The notes: generated from the letters alone by a model not told the origin. Counted from the stretch's first letter, positions 49,876 to 59,305 are shown. The stretch: DNA of 64,000 nt from Akkermansiaceae bacterium UBA7331 (GCA_002471255.1 DKPP01000011.1:374922-438921); one strand, 5' to 3'. A program made the numbers and translations.

Positions 49876-51421
49876 AAGATTGAGAGGAAGTCGCGGTTCT
49901 AAAACCGGGCGTTGGAAAAAATATTTATGGATTTTTAGCTTAAGTTGCGTTTTTTTAGTGGGTTTAATATTTGTAGGCTCCTATTTTTACGTTAAATTTT
50001 ACGTTCAGAGTGAATCATTTAGAGATTTGCTGCAAGAAAAGGCTGTTGATGACCTCAATGTTTCTCAAGCCCATTTGGATCCCTTGGTATTGGATGGATC
50101 GGGCGTGCGCTGTAAAGAAGTGGCTATGTCAGGACATGAATTTTTAAAACAGCTTGATTTAACATCTCTGGAAGTAGATATCAATCGTTCTGATCTTTGG
50201 AATCGCCGATTGAGTATAGATAATTTGGCTATCAACCATGCCCATGTCATTTTACAGCTAGATAAAGCTAAATTTGAGGAAAAGCCAAAATCGGGGAAGG
50301 GCTGGGTTGAGAGGAACATTTTGCCATTGGACTTTGAAATTCAAGCTGGGCATATCAATGACGCTACGATCGAATTACTAGCCGGTCCTGCTAAATTTTC
50401 ATTAAAAAATACGAGATTGTCGCTCGATTATGATGCATCCACGAATTATTACCAATTAGATTTAAAGGGTGGTGCTCTTAATTTGCCTTGGAAAATATTT
50501 TCTAAACTTTCTCTTGTGCAGGCAGGTGTTTTGTATCATTACGAAAGTGGTCGATGGATTATTCCATCCTGCAGACTAACTGTCAATGGAGGCGGTTATG
50601 TTGATATAAAGGGAGAATATATGGCACAAACGAATGCGTATTCTTCGAATATCGTTCTACACGACTTATCTTGTTCAGGTATTTTGCCGGAATCAATCAA
50701 AAACAAGCTTTTAGGTCGAATGAACGGTAGCGTGGAAATAAGGGATTCCGGTAAAAAAGGCGATAGACGCGTATCGGGTTTATTAGAATTAAGTGATGCC
50801 AGCATTACTGATATACCATTGTTAGATGTACTGGCTAAATTTTGTAAAAATGATCGCTTCAAAAGCTTAAAACTTAATCAGGCTAAAGCTAAATTCCAGT
50901 ATTCCGATAAGACTTGGTATTTAGAAGACATTGTATTAGAAAGCGTACAATTAATTCGAGTAGAAGGAAACGTCCAAATCGCCGACGATGGTGATATTGC
51001 CGGTTTGATTAAAATTGGTCTCAGACCGGACGGTGGTTGGGAGAAACTCCCGGGCTTCTCTAGTGTATTCACTTCTGAGAATAACAATGGAAAAAATGGT
51101 CTCGTTTGGGCAAATGTCAATTTAGGGGGAACATTAAAAGACCCTACGGAAGATTTGTCGGCGCGGCTGATTAAAGCAGCCGGGTTAAAAATCTTATCTG
51201 TCGGCGTCGATATGCTGCTGAATGCATCCTCTGAGCCTGATAGTAATAAAAAAACAGGGGACGATGTTGGCGATATGTTAAGGAGTTTATTGGGAGATGA
51301 CAAATCACCAAATGAACCAAACAATCGTCCTATATCTCCATCCGATGTGGTTCCTATTAAAGAATTGGTGCCAGCCGGTGGAAAAGTCTTAGAAGAAGGT
51401 CTTAAAATTCTTAATCTTTAA
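49862..51421 (+). CDS. AsmA-like single-pass membrane protein
   Basis: I use ATG 49862 (MSRGRRLRGSRG). The protein has a basic cytoplasmic start, one transmembrane helix (IFSLSCVFLVGLIFVGSYFY) and a long beta-rich periplasmic region with AsmA/TamB-like repeating strands (LEVDINRSDLWNRRLSIDNL, RVEGNVQIADDGDIAGLIKI, VNLGGTLKDPTEDL). Such proteins bridge or support lipid transfer to the outer membrane. The C-terminus is disordered and charged (DKSPNEPNNRPISP). It overlaps the transporter gene and precedes the IF-1-like gene by one base, so the three form an operon. Confidence 0.75.
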   Translation: MSRGRRLRGSRGSKTGRWKKYLWIFSLSCVFLVGLIFVGSYFYVKFYVQSESFRDLLQEKAVDDLNVSQAHLDPLVLDGSGVRCKEVAMSGHEFLKQLDLTSLEVDINRSDLWNRRLSIDNLAINHAHVILQLDKAKFEEKPKSGKGWVERNILPLDFEIQAGHINDATIELLAGPAKFSLKNTRLSLDYDASTNYYQLDLKGGALNLPWKIFSKLSLVQAGVLYHYESGRWIIPSCRLTVNGGGYVDIKGEYMAQTNAYSSNIVLHDLSCSGILPESIKNKLLGRMNGSVEIRDSGKKGDRRVSGLLELSDASITDIPLLDVLAKFCKNDRFKSLKLNQAKAKFQYSDKTWYLEDIVLESVQLIRVEGNVQIADDGDIAGLIKIGLRPDGGWEKLPGFSSVFTSENNNGKNGLVWANVNLGGTLKDPTEDLSARLIKAAGLKILSVGVDMLLNASSEPDSNKKTGDDVGDMLRSLLGDDKSPNEPNNRPISPSDVVPIKELVPAGGKVLEEGLKILNL

Positions 51422-51422
51422 A

Positions 51423-51656
51423 ATGAAACATTATCCATCTAAATTAGTTCCGGCTCAGGCCACTATCGTTGAAAAGTTCGCCGATACGGCTTTTTGGGCA
51501 ATTTTGCCTAATGGTAAAAAAACAGTAGCTTTTGTTGAAAAGAAAAAGGCTCATTTGCGCCAAGAATTGCAACCGGGCGATGTTGTTGAAGTATCTGTAT
51601 GCCCCTCCGATTTCGATCGTGCCAGAATTGATGCGAAAGTTGAGGGTAAAGCTTAA
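51423..51656 (+). CDS. Translation initiation factor IF-1-like protein
   Basis: The 77-residue OB-fold protein aligns along its length with IF-1: ATIVEKFADTAFWAILPNGK corresponds to GxVxExLPNAxFRVxLENGH, and LQPGDVVEVSVCPSDFDRAR to [20 protein letters not shown]. It is too divergent to be confidently the main infA: the N-terminus differs (MKHYPSKLVPAQ), and it lacks the usual HISGKIR core, having AFVEKKKAHLR instead. It may be a second, specialised IF-1 paralogue. It follows the AsmA-like gene immediately, and its stop overlaps the recR stop on the other strand. Confidence 0.7.
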   Translation: MKHYPSKLVPAQATIVEKFADTAFWAILPNGKKTVAFVEKKKAHLRQELQPGDVVEVSVCPSDFDRARIDAKVEGKA

Positions 51657-52264
51657 TGTATCTTAGTGCGACCTTCTATAGCTTTCATTAAGGTAAGCGT
51701 GCCTGCATGGGAAAGACCTGCTCCTGCAGGTAATCCTTGTGCTAATCTGGAAATTTGGCAATCTAGCCCATTTAATAATTGGCTTAGATAGGTTGCCGTA
51801 GCTTCTCCTTCAAGATCGGAAGAAGTGGCAAGTATTACCTCGCAATGAGGTGATTCGGAGATTCGTTTCTCTAATGTGGTTATATTGAGATCTTCGGGAT
51901 TGATATCGTCTAAGGGGGATAATTTGCCCCCTAGGCAATGATAGAGCCCATTATAAGCACCGCTACGCTCAATGGGTAAAACATCTGAAGCTTGTTCAAC
52001 CACACAAATTAATTGATTGTTACGTGTTGCATCAGAGCATGCTTCACATAAAGTATCAGGTCGACTATAAAATCCACATTGAGGGCAGGGGCTTATTTCC
52101 GTGATGCTTTGTTGAATGGCTGAAGCTATGGTTGAGGCTTTAGTTTTACCCTGATCTAGCATCCATTGTGCCATTCTTTCGGCTCCTCGAGATCCGATGC
52201 CGGGTAACAATTTGAATGCTTCAATGAGCTCTAAGACTTCTTGAGGGTAATTAAGGTGGTTCAT
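51653..52264 (-). CDS. recR: Recombination protein RecR
   Basis: I place the start at ATG 52264 (MNHLNYPQEVLELIEAFKLL), giving 203 residues, the normal RecR length; the frame upstream overlaps the neighbouring gene. It has the N-terminal helix-hairpin-helix (LPGIGSRGAERMAQWML), the four-Cys zinc motif (CPQCGFYSRPDTLCEAC) and the Toprim domain (LICVVEQASDVLPIERSG, then ATSSDLEGEATATYLSQLL). With RecO and RecF it loads RecA at gaps. It is downstream of the membrane-protein gene with a 4-base gap. Confidence 0.94.
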   Translation of the reverse strand: MNHLNYPQEVLELIEAFKLLPGIGSRGAERMAQWMLDQGKTKASTIASAIQQSITEISPCPQCGFYSRPDTLCEACSDATRNNQLICVVEQASDVLPIERSGAYNGLYHCLGGKLSPLDDINPEDLNITTLEKRISESPHCEVILATSSDLEGEATATYLSQLLNGLDCQISRLAQGLPAGAGLSHAGTLTLMKAIEGRTKIH

Positions 52265-52268
52265 CTTA

Positions 52269-52721
52269 TTAAAGTGTGTCCAGAGTCGTATCGGTGTTGT
52301 CGTCGTTGACAATCCATGATTTTGGGGAGTAAACAGCACCTAGACCGGCAATGAAAAAGCTGATGATGTAAGGGACGGCATTAAAATAAACACCCCACAA
52401 GCTCAATACCGGTGTAAAAAGTGTGATAAGTATAATGGAGCCTAACCAGACAAGTGTTCTTTGTCGTCTTTTTCCTATATGTAATAGATTAAAAACGAGT
52501 AATAAAATGAGGGCGATCGTCAAAATGAAATTGAATGTCCTAGGTAAACTATAAGCATCACTAGGCAAATAAAAGGGGGCGTCGGCAAAAAAGCTTCTCC
52601 ATTCTTCTACCCATAGGGGCAAAAATCCCAAATAATGGCTTAAGACGATTCCCGTAGCTCCAATAATGGTCCAGGTTGCCCAATGAATCAATAATTTGTC
52701 TTTTGCCGTGGATGTTGACAT
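52269..52721 (-). CDS. Four-helix membrane protein of unknown function
   Basis: The 150-residue protein has four hydrophobic segments (WTIIGATGIVLSHYLGFLPL, FILTIALILLLVFNLLHIG, LVWLGSIILITLFTPVLSLW, VPYIISFFIAGLGAVY). The C-terminus is acidic and polar (NDDNTDTTLDTL). No family recognised. It lies between fabF and recR on the same strand, 4 bases before recR, so it is probably co-transcribed with recR. Confidence 0.65.
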   Translation of the reverse strand: MSTSTAKDKLLIHWATWTIIGATGIVLSHYLGFLPLWVEEWRSFFADAPFYLPSDAYSLPRTFNFILTIALILLLVFNLLHIGKRRQRTLVWLGSIILITLFTPVLSLWGVYFNAVPYIISFFIAGLGAVYSPKSWIVNDDNTDTTLDTL

Positions 52722-52811
52722 AGTCGTTTATTCAACAATGTAAAATGCGAAAGCAGATGGATGCAAGGCAAAACATCATGCTTTCGCATTAAATATGTTT
52801 ATGTGAGGCGT

Positions 52812-54062
52812 TTAGTCAACAAATTTGGTCACAACGATGGATGAGTTATGCCCACCGAAGCCAAATGAATTGCTAAGAGCAGCTTTAACATCTACTTTAC
52901 GTGCTTCGTTTGCACAGTAATCAAGGTCACATTCCGGATCTTGATTTTCGATGTTAATAGTTGGAGGAATAATTCCTTCGTTGATAGCCATGACGCAAGC
53001 AGCTAACTCAACAGCACCAGCTGCACCTAAAAGGTGACCGGTCATTGATTTGGTCGAGCTGACAACTAAACCGTTTTTGGCATGATCGCCAAATACTTTT
53101 TTGATTGCTTTGGTTTCACAAATATCACCTAAAGGAGTGGATGTGCCGTGAGCATTGATATAATCAATGTCTTCAGCTTTTAAGTCGGCATGGTCGAGGG
53201 CCATTTGCATACATCTTGCTGCTCCATTACCTTCCGGATCCGGAGAGGTCAAATGATAAGCATCGGCAGAAACACCATAACCAACGATTTCACCATAAAT
53301 TTTGGCTCCACGAGCTTGTGCATGTTCTAAGGTTTCTAAAACAACAACACCTGCGCCTTCACCCATAACAAATCCATCACGATCTACATCATAAGGACGA
53401 GATGCCTTTTCAGGATCATCATTGCGTGAACTAAGGGCTTTCATATTGCTGAAACCTGCCAATCCCGTAGGAAGGATGGTTGCTTCGGCACCACCGCATA
53501 ACATGACGTCTGCGTCACCGAATTTCATAATGCGCCATGCTTCACCGATATTATGGTTAGATGTCGCACAAGCTGTAACGATAGACATGTTAGGTCCGCC
53601 AAATCCGTATTCCATAGAAACGATGCCGGAGGCGATGTTACTAATCATGTAAGGGATTAAGAATGGGGATACGCGAGATGGGCCTTTGGAAAGGAGGGTA
53701 GCGTGCTGTGTTTCGTGAGTGCTAAGGCCGCCGATACCGCTACCGATCATGACACCAACACGAGTTTTATCGATTGATTCAATATCTAATCCGGAATCAG
53801 CAACAGCCATGTTAGCTGCACCTACGGCAAAATGGGTGTAGCGGTCAACGCGGCGAGCATCTTTAGGGTTGGAGAAATACTGAGCAGCATTGAAGTCTTT
53901 TACTTCACCGGCAATTTTGGTTGGATAGTCCGATGTATCCATGGACTGAATTAAACCAATTCCACTACGTCCGGCTTTTAAGCCTTCCCAAGTGGAAGCA
54001 AGGTCGTTACCTAATGGCGATACAACGCCAATGCCGGTGATTACAATTCTACGGTCTCTCAT
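52812..54062 (-). CDS. fabF: Beta-ketoacyl-ACP synthase II
   Basis: I start at ATG 54062 (MRDRRIVITGIGVVSPLGND), giving 416 residues. A longer reading adds 14 residues without homology. The triad is present: C165 in IVTACATSNHNIG, the His of INAHGTSTPLGD and the His of STKSMTGHLLGAAGA. The C-terminal NSFGFGGHNSSIV is intact. It elongates acyl-ACP in type II fatty acid synthesis. A second, divergent condensing enzyme is encoded at 36761-37957. No acyl carrier protein gene is directly upstream, unlike many genomes. Confidence 0.95.
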   Translation of the reverse strand: MRDRRIVITGIGVVSPLGNDLASTWEGLKAGRSGIGLIQSMDTSDYPTKIAGEVKDFNAAQYFSNPKDARRVDRYTHFAVGAANMAVADSGLDIESIDKTRVGVMIGSGIGGLSTHETQHATLLSKGPSRVSPFLIPYMISNIASGIVSMEYGFGGPNMSIVTACATSNHNIGEAWRIMKFGDADVMLCGGAEATILPTGLAGFSNMKALSSRNDDPEKASRPYDVDRDGFVMGEGAGVVVLETLEHAQARGAKIYGEIVGYGVSADAYHLTSPDPEGNGAARCMQMALDHADLKAEDIDYINAHGTSTPLGDICETKAIKKVFGDHAKNGLVVSSTKSMTGHLLGAAGAVELAACVMAINEGIIPPTINIENQDPECDLDYCANEARKVDVKAALSNSFGFGGHNSSIVVTKFVD

Positions 54063-54209
54063 AATAGTGAGGGGTTGCAATAATGCTCGTTCAAGCTTAC
54101 TCATCTCAAGAATGAAGTCAAGAGATTCTGTGGTACGCTTTGTTTGTTAATAGTTGTGTTTATTGTTTGAGGTGATGTTTATTCATCCCCTCAATCATAA
54201 AATAAAAAA

Positions 54210-54230
54210 ACCCGGCCTATATAGCCGGGT
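54210..54230 (-). terminator. Terminator of the 54246-54779 lipoprotein gene
   Basis: ACCCGGC (54210-54216) pairs with GCCGGGT (54224-54230), followed on the minus strand by TTTTTTATTTT. It lies 16 bases past the stop. Confidence 0.88.
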
Positions 54231-54245
54231 GAAAGTATGAAAAAA

Positions 54246-54779
54246 TTATTTATTTATATCAGCAGAGGAGAAGCAAGTGAAGTAAGCTTTGCCTGTTGCT
54301 GTTTGCAATGGTACGTTTGGTCCTCTGTCTTGTCGAGTAATAGTAATACCCGTACTTGTGGCTTTATTGCGTACATTAAAAGTAACGTTTGGGAACACGA
54401 ATGAATAGATGTTTAGTGTTGTAGTTCCTGTATTGGAACCTCCATACATATCAACGCTCAATGTTGCCTCGTTATCACCTGTCTTATTGTAAAAGTAGGT
54501 GCAATCAACGTTTGTGATGCTCTGTCCACCGATTCTAAGTGTTGCATCAGTGTTGTTTTTTGGAATGAATCCGACGATTCCTAAATCAAACCAGGTGTCT
54601 GGTGCGGCAGATCCGTTTGTAGCAACCAAGTCAGAGAACTGAATATTGATTTCGCTAAAATATGTCAACATATTTGGGGCATAGCCATCACCGTTGGCAC
54701 TTCCTCCGCACCCTGTTAAGGTCGATAAACCAATAGCGCAAGCACATAGCGAGCCTAAAAGATGAAAAGATTTTTGCAT
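54246..54779 (-). CDS. Lipoprotein of unknown function
   Basis: The 177-residue protein has a canonical lipoprotein signal ending LSTLTGC (Cys 24) and a Gly/Ser linker. The mature part is beta-rich (LTYFSEINIQFSDLV, ATLRIGGQSITNVDCTYFYN, TTTLNIYSFVFPNVTFNVRN). No domain is recognised; the pattern suggests a small beta-sandwich. It is monocistronic with its own terminator and divergent from the exopolysaccharide locus across a 406-base gap. Confidence 0.78.
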   Translation of the reverse strand: MQKSFHLLGSLCACAIGLSTLTGCGGSANGDGYAPNMLTYFSEINIQFSDLVATNGSAAPDTWFDLGIVGFIPKNNTDATLRIGGQSITNVDCTYFYNKTGDNEATLSVDMYGGSNTGTTTLNIYSFVFPNVTFNVRNKATSTGITITRQDRGPNVPLQTATGKAYFTCFSSADINK

Positions 54780-55185
54780 AAAGATTCTGTGTTGCTAAGG
54801 ATGTTCCTTAATTCGGTAGGACTTGTCAAGAAAGTATTTTTTCTGATTCTTGATAGTATCTAAGAAACTTAGATGGGTATATTATCATATGGAGTGAGAT
54901 TAATTTGATGCTTGGTTTTTGTTTGAGATGGTTGAGGGGTAGGTAGGTAACGAATCAGGCTGATTGAGGTTCTCAATCATGAGGGTGCCGTTTGAGTAAA
55001 AACATGTTCATAGAAAAAAGAGATAGGGTGTATGGAAAATTAAACTAGACAGGATTGATTTATATTGATAAAAACTGAATTGCTATATGCAATTTCCTTA
55101 TTATAGGTGCGGTGATATCGTGATGATTGGGAAGACGCTGAAGGTAATGAGCTAATTGAACACTAATTTATAACTACTAAATAGT
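54780..55185. other. Gene-free 406-base region upstream of the exopolysaccharide locus
   Basis: There is no open frame of note on either strand. The region presumably holds the divergent promoters of the lipoprotein and the exopolysaccharide genes. It contains ATCATATGGAGT near 54885-54896, which also occurs in the right arm of the hairpin at 56416-56453. I see no clear operator, riboswitch or RNA gene. Confidence 0.4.
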
Positions 55186-56394
55186 ATGAAAAGTTTTTTC
55201 TATTCTATGATTACGGTTGCCACAATGGCTACCTTTACACATGGGCAGTCCTTGTATGATTTGGCCATGCCTATAGGTTTGGAAGAGTCTCTTCCTTTGA
55301 AATGGAATGCCAATGTATCTTTTGGTTATGACGATAATGTGAATGCGACATCTAGTTCCCTTTTTGGCAGACAAGAATCTGCTTATTCTTCGTTTGGGAT
55401 CGGGGCTACAATGTCTAATTATGATTCACGCACTCAATACTCATTCGATATGAATTTGGGGTTGATCACGTACTTTAGTAAATTGAGCGATGGTACTGAG
55501 CAAGTGATGTCAAACTCTAATGTGAATGGTCGCTTGACTCACCATTTTGATTCGACAATGAGTTATTCTGCATCGGTTTCTTTGGCCTGGCAACCTGAAC
55601 CTGATTATGAAAATGGTATTTCCGCTTCCCGTCGTATGGGCGATTACCTTTATGTATATTTAAATAATTCTCTTTCTAAGGCTTGGGATTCACGTTGGTC
55701 AACTACGGTTGGTTTTAACGGAACTGTTTTAGCATATCAAGAAAATGTGGGTAAGTCTGATAACCGTGATTATCTAAGTTTGTATGTAAATAATCGCTAT
55801 AAGTGGACGGAACGTCTGGCTGTATCGATGAATGTATCAGGTACATATTGCGATAGAAAATATGGTTTAGATGATAAATCTTTATTTTTAATGGGTGGCG
55901 TTGAGTATGCTTTAACGGCAAATACAAGTGCAACCATTTTAGTAGGTCCTCAATTCAAATTTATCGATAGCACTACCAGGTGTTACCCAAGTGTAGAAGG
56001 TGCCATCAACCATCAAGTATCCGATCGTTTGGCTCTTCGTGCTTTTGTTCGCTTTGCGAATGAAGATAATAGTACTTATTACGGTGAAGGACGCAACTTC
56101 CGTTCTAATGAATCATGGAGAGTAGGTGCAAGCTCCACTTGGCAGTTTACGCCACGCTTTAGTGTTTCTTTAGATAGTAATTTTATTTCATCTCGCTACG
56201 ATCAATCTACTGCTAGTAATTTATCCAACTATACTGCAAGTACCTTTAATGTAAATACAGGTTTCTACTTTAAGGTTACCGAAGCTTTAACGGCACAAGC
56301 CACGTATAGTTTTACCCGAGGTCAGTATTTAGACAATAATGTGGAAACATATAACAGAAACGTATTTTCTGTAGGAGCTGTTTACTCGTTCTAA
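55186..56394 (+). CDS. Outer-membrane beta-barrel protein of the exopolysaccharide locus
   Basis: The 402-residue protein has a signal peptide (ends FTHGQS) and then a regular series of amphipathic strands (KWNANVSFGYDDNVNATSSS, YSFDMNLGLITYFSKL, WSTTVGFNGTVLAYQ), ending in NVFSVGAVYSF. The GYDDNVN motif at the start of the barrel is typical of the putative beta-barrel porin 2 / EpsL-like family found in exopolysaccharide clusters. It likely forms the outer-membrane exit for the polymer or interacts with the Wza-like protein. It is the first gene of the locus and has its own terminator-like hairpin after it. Confidence 0.8.
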   Translation: MKSFFYSMITVATMATFTHGQSLYDLAMPIGLEESLPLKWNANVSFGYDDNVNATSSSLFGRQESAYSSFGIGATMSNYDSRTQYSFDMNLGLITYFSKLSDGTEQVMSNSNVNGRLTHHFDSTMSYSASVSLAWQPEPDYENGISASRRMGDYLYVYLNNSLSKAWDSRWSTTVGFNGTVLAYQENVGKSDNRDYLSLYVNNRYKWTERLAVSMNVSGTYCDRKYGLDDKSLFLMGGVEYALTANTSATILVGPQFKFIDSTTRCYPSVEGAINHQVSDRLALRAFVRFANEDNSTYYGEGRNFRSNESWRVGASSTWQFTPRFSVSLDSNFISSRYDQSTASNLSNYTASTFNVNTGFYFKVTEALTAQATYSFTRGQYLDNNVETYNRNVFSVGAVYSF

Positions 56395-56415
56395 AATTTG
56401 AATTAATGACTTTTC

Positions 56416-56459
56416 ACTCCATATGGTACATCGAGAGATTGATCATATGGAGTATTTTT
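56416..56459 (+). terminator. Terminator or attenuator after the beta-barrel gene
   Basis: ACTCCATATG (56416-56425) pairs with CATATGGAGT (56444-56453), followed by ATTTTTA. It sits between the barrel gene and the kinase gene of the same locus and may lower downstream expression. Confidence 0.7.
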
Positions 56460-56479
56460 ATTAGTCTTATCGCAACTAT

Positions 56480-58681
56480 ATGAATCAAAATAAGCAAGAC
56501 GGAGAAGAGAATTCAGGTAAGTCACTTGATTATTTGGGTATACTCCGTAGTCGATGGAAAGAAATTGTAGCAATCTTCATTTTGATTGTTTCACTGACTG
56601 TTGTCGTTACTTTTTTGATGCCCAAGTCCTATATGGCAGCGACGAAATTTCAGATTATTCAACCTCAATCATTGGTGCAGGTTGGTAATGAAAAGGAGGT
56701 TGTTGAAAAGCTCGCAGCCACGCCAAATTACGTGACGATGAATATCTCTTTGATTTCATCGCCTGAGGTTTTAAAAGCTGTTTCCAGCCGTCTGAATTTA
56801 TCCGCAGAATTTGGTTTGCCCGATGAAGATGTGGCAAATATCCTTAAAGGCATGATTAAGGTAGAGCCGGAAAAAATGACGGATTTGGTGAATGTTATTG
56901 TTACCGGTTCAGACCCTAAATTAGTTGAGAATATTGCTCGAACAATTCCAATAGCCTATGAGCACGATCGTACCTTGCGCGAAAATACAAAGGTTGAACT
57001 TGCTGTAAAAAGTTTGCAAGAAATTCTTAAAGAGCAAGATGAGGTAGTAAAAGAAAAACAGCGCAAGTATCTAGCAGCGGTTGAAGAGCACCGCTATTAC
57101 ATTCCGTCTGTTGCATTAGAAAACCGTGGTACTGGTGTTTCCATGTCGTATGATATGGATGAAGAAGAATTTCGCCAGGCTAAAGCATCAGCTCAGGCGT
57201 TAGATACTAAAATTAAGGCGTTAGAATCGCATCAAGACGAATTCAATAAATTAAAAGACGACCAATTGTTGGATTATGTTGTTAGTGCAGATTTAATGAA
57301 CTCCTCTGAGATCGGTAGTGCATCTCTTCGTGATCTTTACAGACAGTATGAAGAGAAAAACAAGGAAAGAGAAGAATTAATCGCTCAAAACTTGTTGAAA
57401 AACCACCCATCCATGATTGCTGTGACGGCAACCCAAAAATTGCTGCGCGATAAATTGGATAAGACTTTGGTTAGTTTTAAAAATACGTTGAGCCAAAATA
57501 TTGGTATTCTCAAAGCCAATCATGAATCTCTTTTGGAAGTAGCTAAAGAGAAAGAGAAAGTAATGACTCAAAGGATGGCTCAAGCTCCCAAGATTGAACA
57601 ACTCAAGCGTGAATATGATACATCCTTAGAGCAATTTAAGGAGATGGATATTAAGTACAAAGATCAGATGGCTCGCTTAAGAATTCCTCGTGTTTCCATC
57701 GAAATCTACGGTTATCCTACTTTACCGACCGCTCCTTATAAGCCGAACTTTATGATCAATTTAGGTATTGGTTGTGCTGCCGGTTTGGTCTTAGGCTGTT
57801 TAGTGGCCTTTTTGTTAGAAATGTCTGATACTTCCGTTCGTACGATGGATGAAGTGGAACAGGCATTGCAAGTTCCCGTGATTGGAGTTGTTCCTAAAAA
57901 TATTGGATCATTGTTTACTACAGGTGATGAAAATTCACCCGATGTAGAAGCCTATCGAATCATCCGAACGAATATTGAGTTTAATCGCGGAAATAAACGA
58001 GAATTGATCATTACATGCGTATCTTCAAGTGCCGGTGAAGGCAAGACGACTACAGTATGTAATTTATCCTACGTTTGTGCTCAAGCAGGTTATGCTACAT
58101 TAATTGTCGATGGTGACTTACGTAGATCCAAGATCCACCGTTACTTTAGTTTGGATAATGATAGAGGCTTATCTAACTATTTAGTTGAGAATGCTTCTCT
58201 TGAAGATGTTGTATTTAAGACTCCTGTTGACAACTTGTATATTTTGCCGGCAGGACCGACTGTTTTCGATCCCTCCGGAGCCTTAAACTCACCTAGATTC
58301 AAGGAATTATTGTTGGAGGTAAGGCAACGTTTCGACATGATTCTAATTGACTCTCCACCGATTCTTGGTGTTAGTGATTCTTCATTGATTGTAAGTGAAT
58401 CTGATATGACGATCATGGTGGTACAGCCTAGAAAGATGCCAGTTAAAGCGTTGTTACGCGCCAAATTAGTTATCGAATCAGTGAAAGGCAAACTTGTTGG
58501 TGCGATTATGAATAATGTGACATTAACATCTGATCACCAATATCAATACTATACTACATATTATTCTTACCATAAGGAAGATACGGCTAATGTAGCGTTT
58601 GAGCCATCGGCCGTAGCTAAATCATCTAAGGCACAAGAATTGCTTGATAAAAATGATCAAACTAATAATGATCTCTATTAA
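56480..58681 (+). CDS. Polysaccharide co-polymerase with bacterial tyrosine kinase domain (Wzc-like)
   Basis: The 733-residue protein has an N-terminal Wzz domain with TM1 at about 30-50, a long coiled-coil periplasmic segment, TM2 at about 428-448 (INLGIGCAAGLVLGCLVAFL) and a cytoplasmic BY-kinase domain. The kinase has Walker A SSSAGEGKTTT, Walker A' LIVDGDLRRSKIHRYF and Walker B MILIDSPPILGVSD. A tyrosine cluster near the C-terminus (HQYQYYTTYYSYHKED) is the usual autophosphorylation site. It controls chain length and assembly of an exported polysaccharide together with the following gene. Glycosyltransferases are not in this window. Confidence 0.9.
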   Translation: MNQNKQDGEENSGKSLDYLGILRSRWKEIVAIFILIVSLTVVVTFLMPKSYMAATKFQIIQPQSLVQVGNEKEVVEKLAATPNYVTMNISLISSPEVLKAVSSRLNLSAEFGLPDEDVANILKGMIKVEPEKMTDLVNVIVTGSDPKLVENIARTIPIAYEHDRTLRENTKVELAVKSLQEILKEQDEVVKEKQRKYLAAVEEHRYYIPSVALENRGTGVSMSYDMDEEEFRQAKASAQALDTKIKALESHQDEFNKLKDDQLLDYVVSADLMNSSEIGSASLRDLYRQYEEKNKEREELIAQNLLKNHPSMIAVTATQKLLRDKLDKTLVSFKNTLSQNIGILKANHESLLEVAKEKEKVMTQRMAQAPKIEQLKREYDTSLEQFKEMDIKYKDQMARLRIPRVSIEIYGYPTLPTAPYKPNFMINLGIGCAAGLVLGCLVAFLLEMSDTSVRTMDEVEQALQVPVIGVVPKNIGSLFTTGDENSPDVEAYRIIRTNIEFNRGNKRELIITCVSSSAGEGKTTTVCNLSYVCAQAGYATLIVDGDLRRSKIHRYFSLDNDRGLSNYLVENASLEDVVFKTPVDNLYILPAGPTVFDPSGALNSPRFKELLLEVRQRFDMILIDSPPILGVSDSSLIVSESDMTIMVVQPRKMPVKALLRAKLVIESVKGKLVGAIMNNVTLTSDHQYQYYTTYYSYHKEDTANVAFEPSAVAKSSKAQELLDKNDQTNNDLY

Positions 58682-58695
58682 CCGCCTATAAAAAT

Positions 58696-59298
58696 ATGAT
58701 TACAAGAATATTTCAATTATTAATGGTATTTTGTCTGTTTGCCTTAACTACGCATGCACAATCTCCTGATTATGTTTCTCCTAGGTCTACCATTGAAATC
58801 ATTATTAAGGGAGTGCCTCCCAATGATGCTTCAATGATCAGTGGCGCTTACACCTTAGCTGCCGATGGTACAATTCGTTTACCCATGTTACCTGCCGAAT
58901 CTCAGGCAGTACGCGTCGTTGGTAAATCTGCTCGCGAAGTTGAAGATGCTTTGATTAAGGCTTATCAAAAGGCTGAAATTTATGCAGCTCCGACTTTTGT
59001 GGTAAAGATACAGACAGCAGATGCTATCAAGCAACTTGAAGTGCAGGTAAGTGGTGGAGTTAGAGCCAGTAAACGAGTGCCTTGGACTCGTGATATGACC
59101 TTAGTTGCTGCTATCGCGGATGCAGGTGATTTGACTGATTTTGGCTCAAGGTATATTACTCTTACTCGCAATGGTAAGACCCAGAAGTACGATTATTTTT
59201 GTATTAGACACAGAAATATCAAGCTGCAACCTGGTGATCAAATATTTGTTCCTCAACGGGGAATGTTTGAGGCAAGGCCAGCAGCACTAATTCCTTAA
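58696..59298 (+). CDS. Polysaccharide export protein, short Wza-like
   Basis: The 200-residue product has a signal peptide (ends THAQS) without a lipobox. The poly-export domain is near residues 30-115 (AADGTIRLPMLPAE, SAREVEDALIKAYQKAEIY), followed by one SLBB-like domain (QVSGGVRASKRVPWTRDMTL, KLQPGDQIFVPQRGMF). Canonical Wza is about 380 residues with an outer-membrane helix ring. This short form lacks that part, so it may need the beta-barrel encoded at 55186 to cross the outer membrane. It lies 14 bases after the kinase gene. Confidence 0.85.
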   Translation: MITRIFQLLMVFCLFALTTHAQSPDYVSPRSTIEIIIKGVPPNDASMISGAYTLAADGTIRLPMLPAESQAVRVVGKSAREVEDALIKAYQKAEIYAAPTFVVKIQTADAIKQLEVQVSGGVRASKRVPWTRDMTLVAAIADAGDLTDFGSRYITLTRNGKTQKYDYFCIRHRNIKLQPGDQIFVPQRGMFEARPAALIP

Positions 59299-59305
59299 GT
59301 ATTTT

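Noticed and set aside
54885..56453. Shared ATCATATGGAGT as a regulatory repeat
   Set aside because: Twelve bases shared between an intergenic stretch and one arm of a hairpin are not enough to claim a functional repeat.
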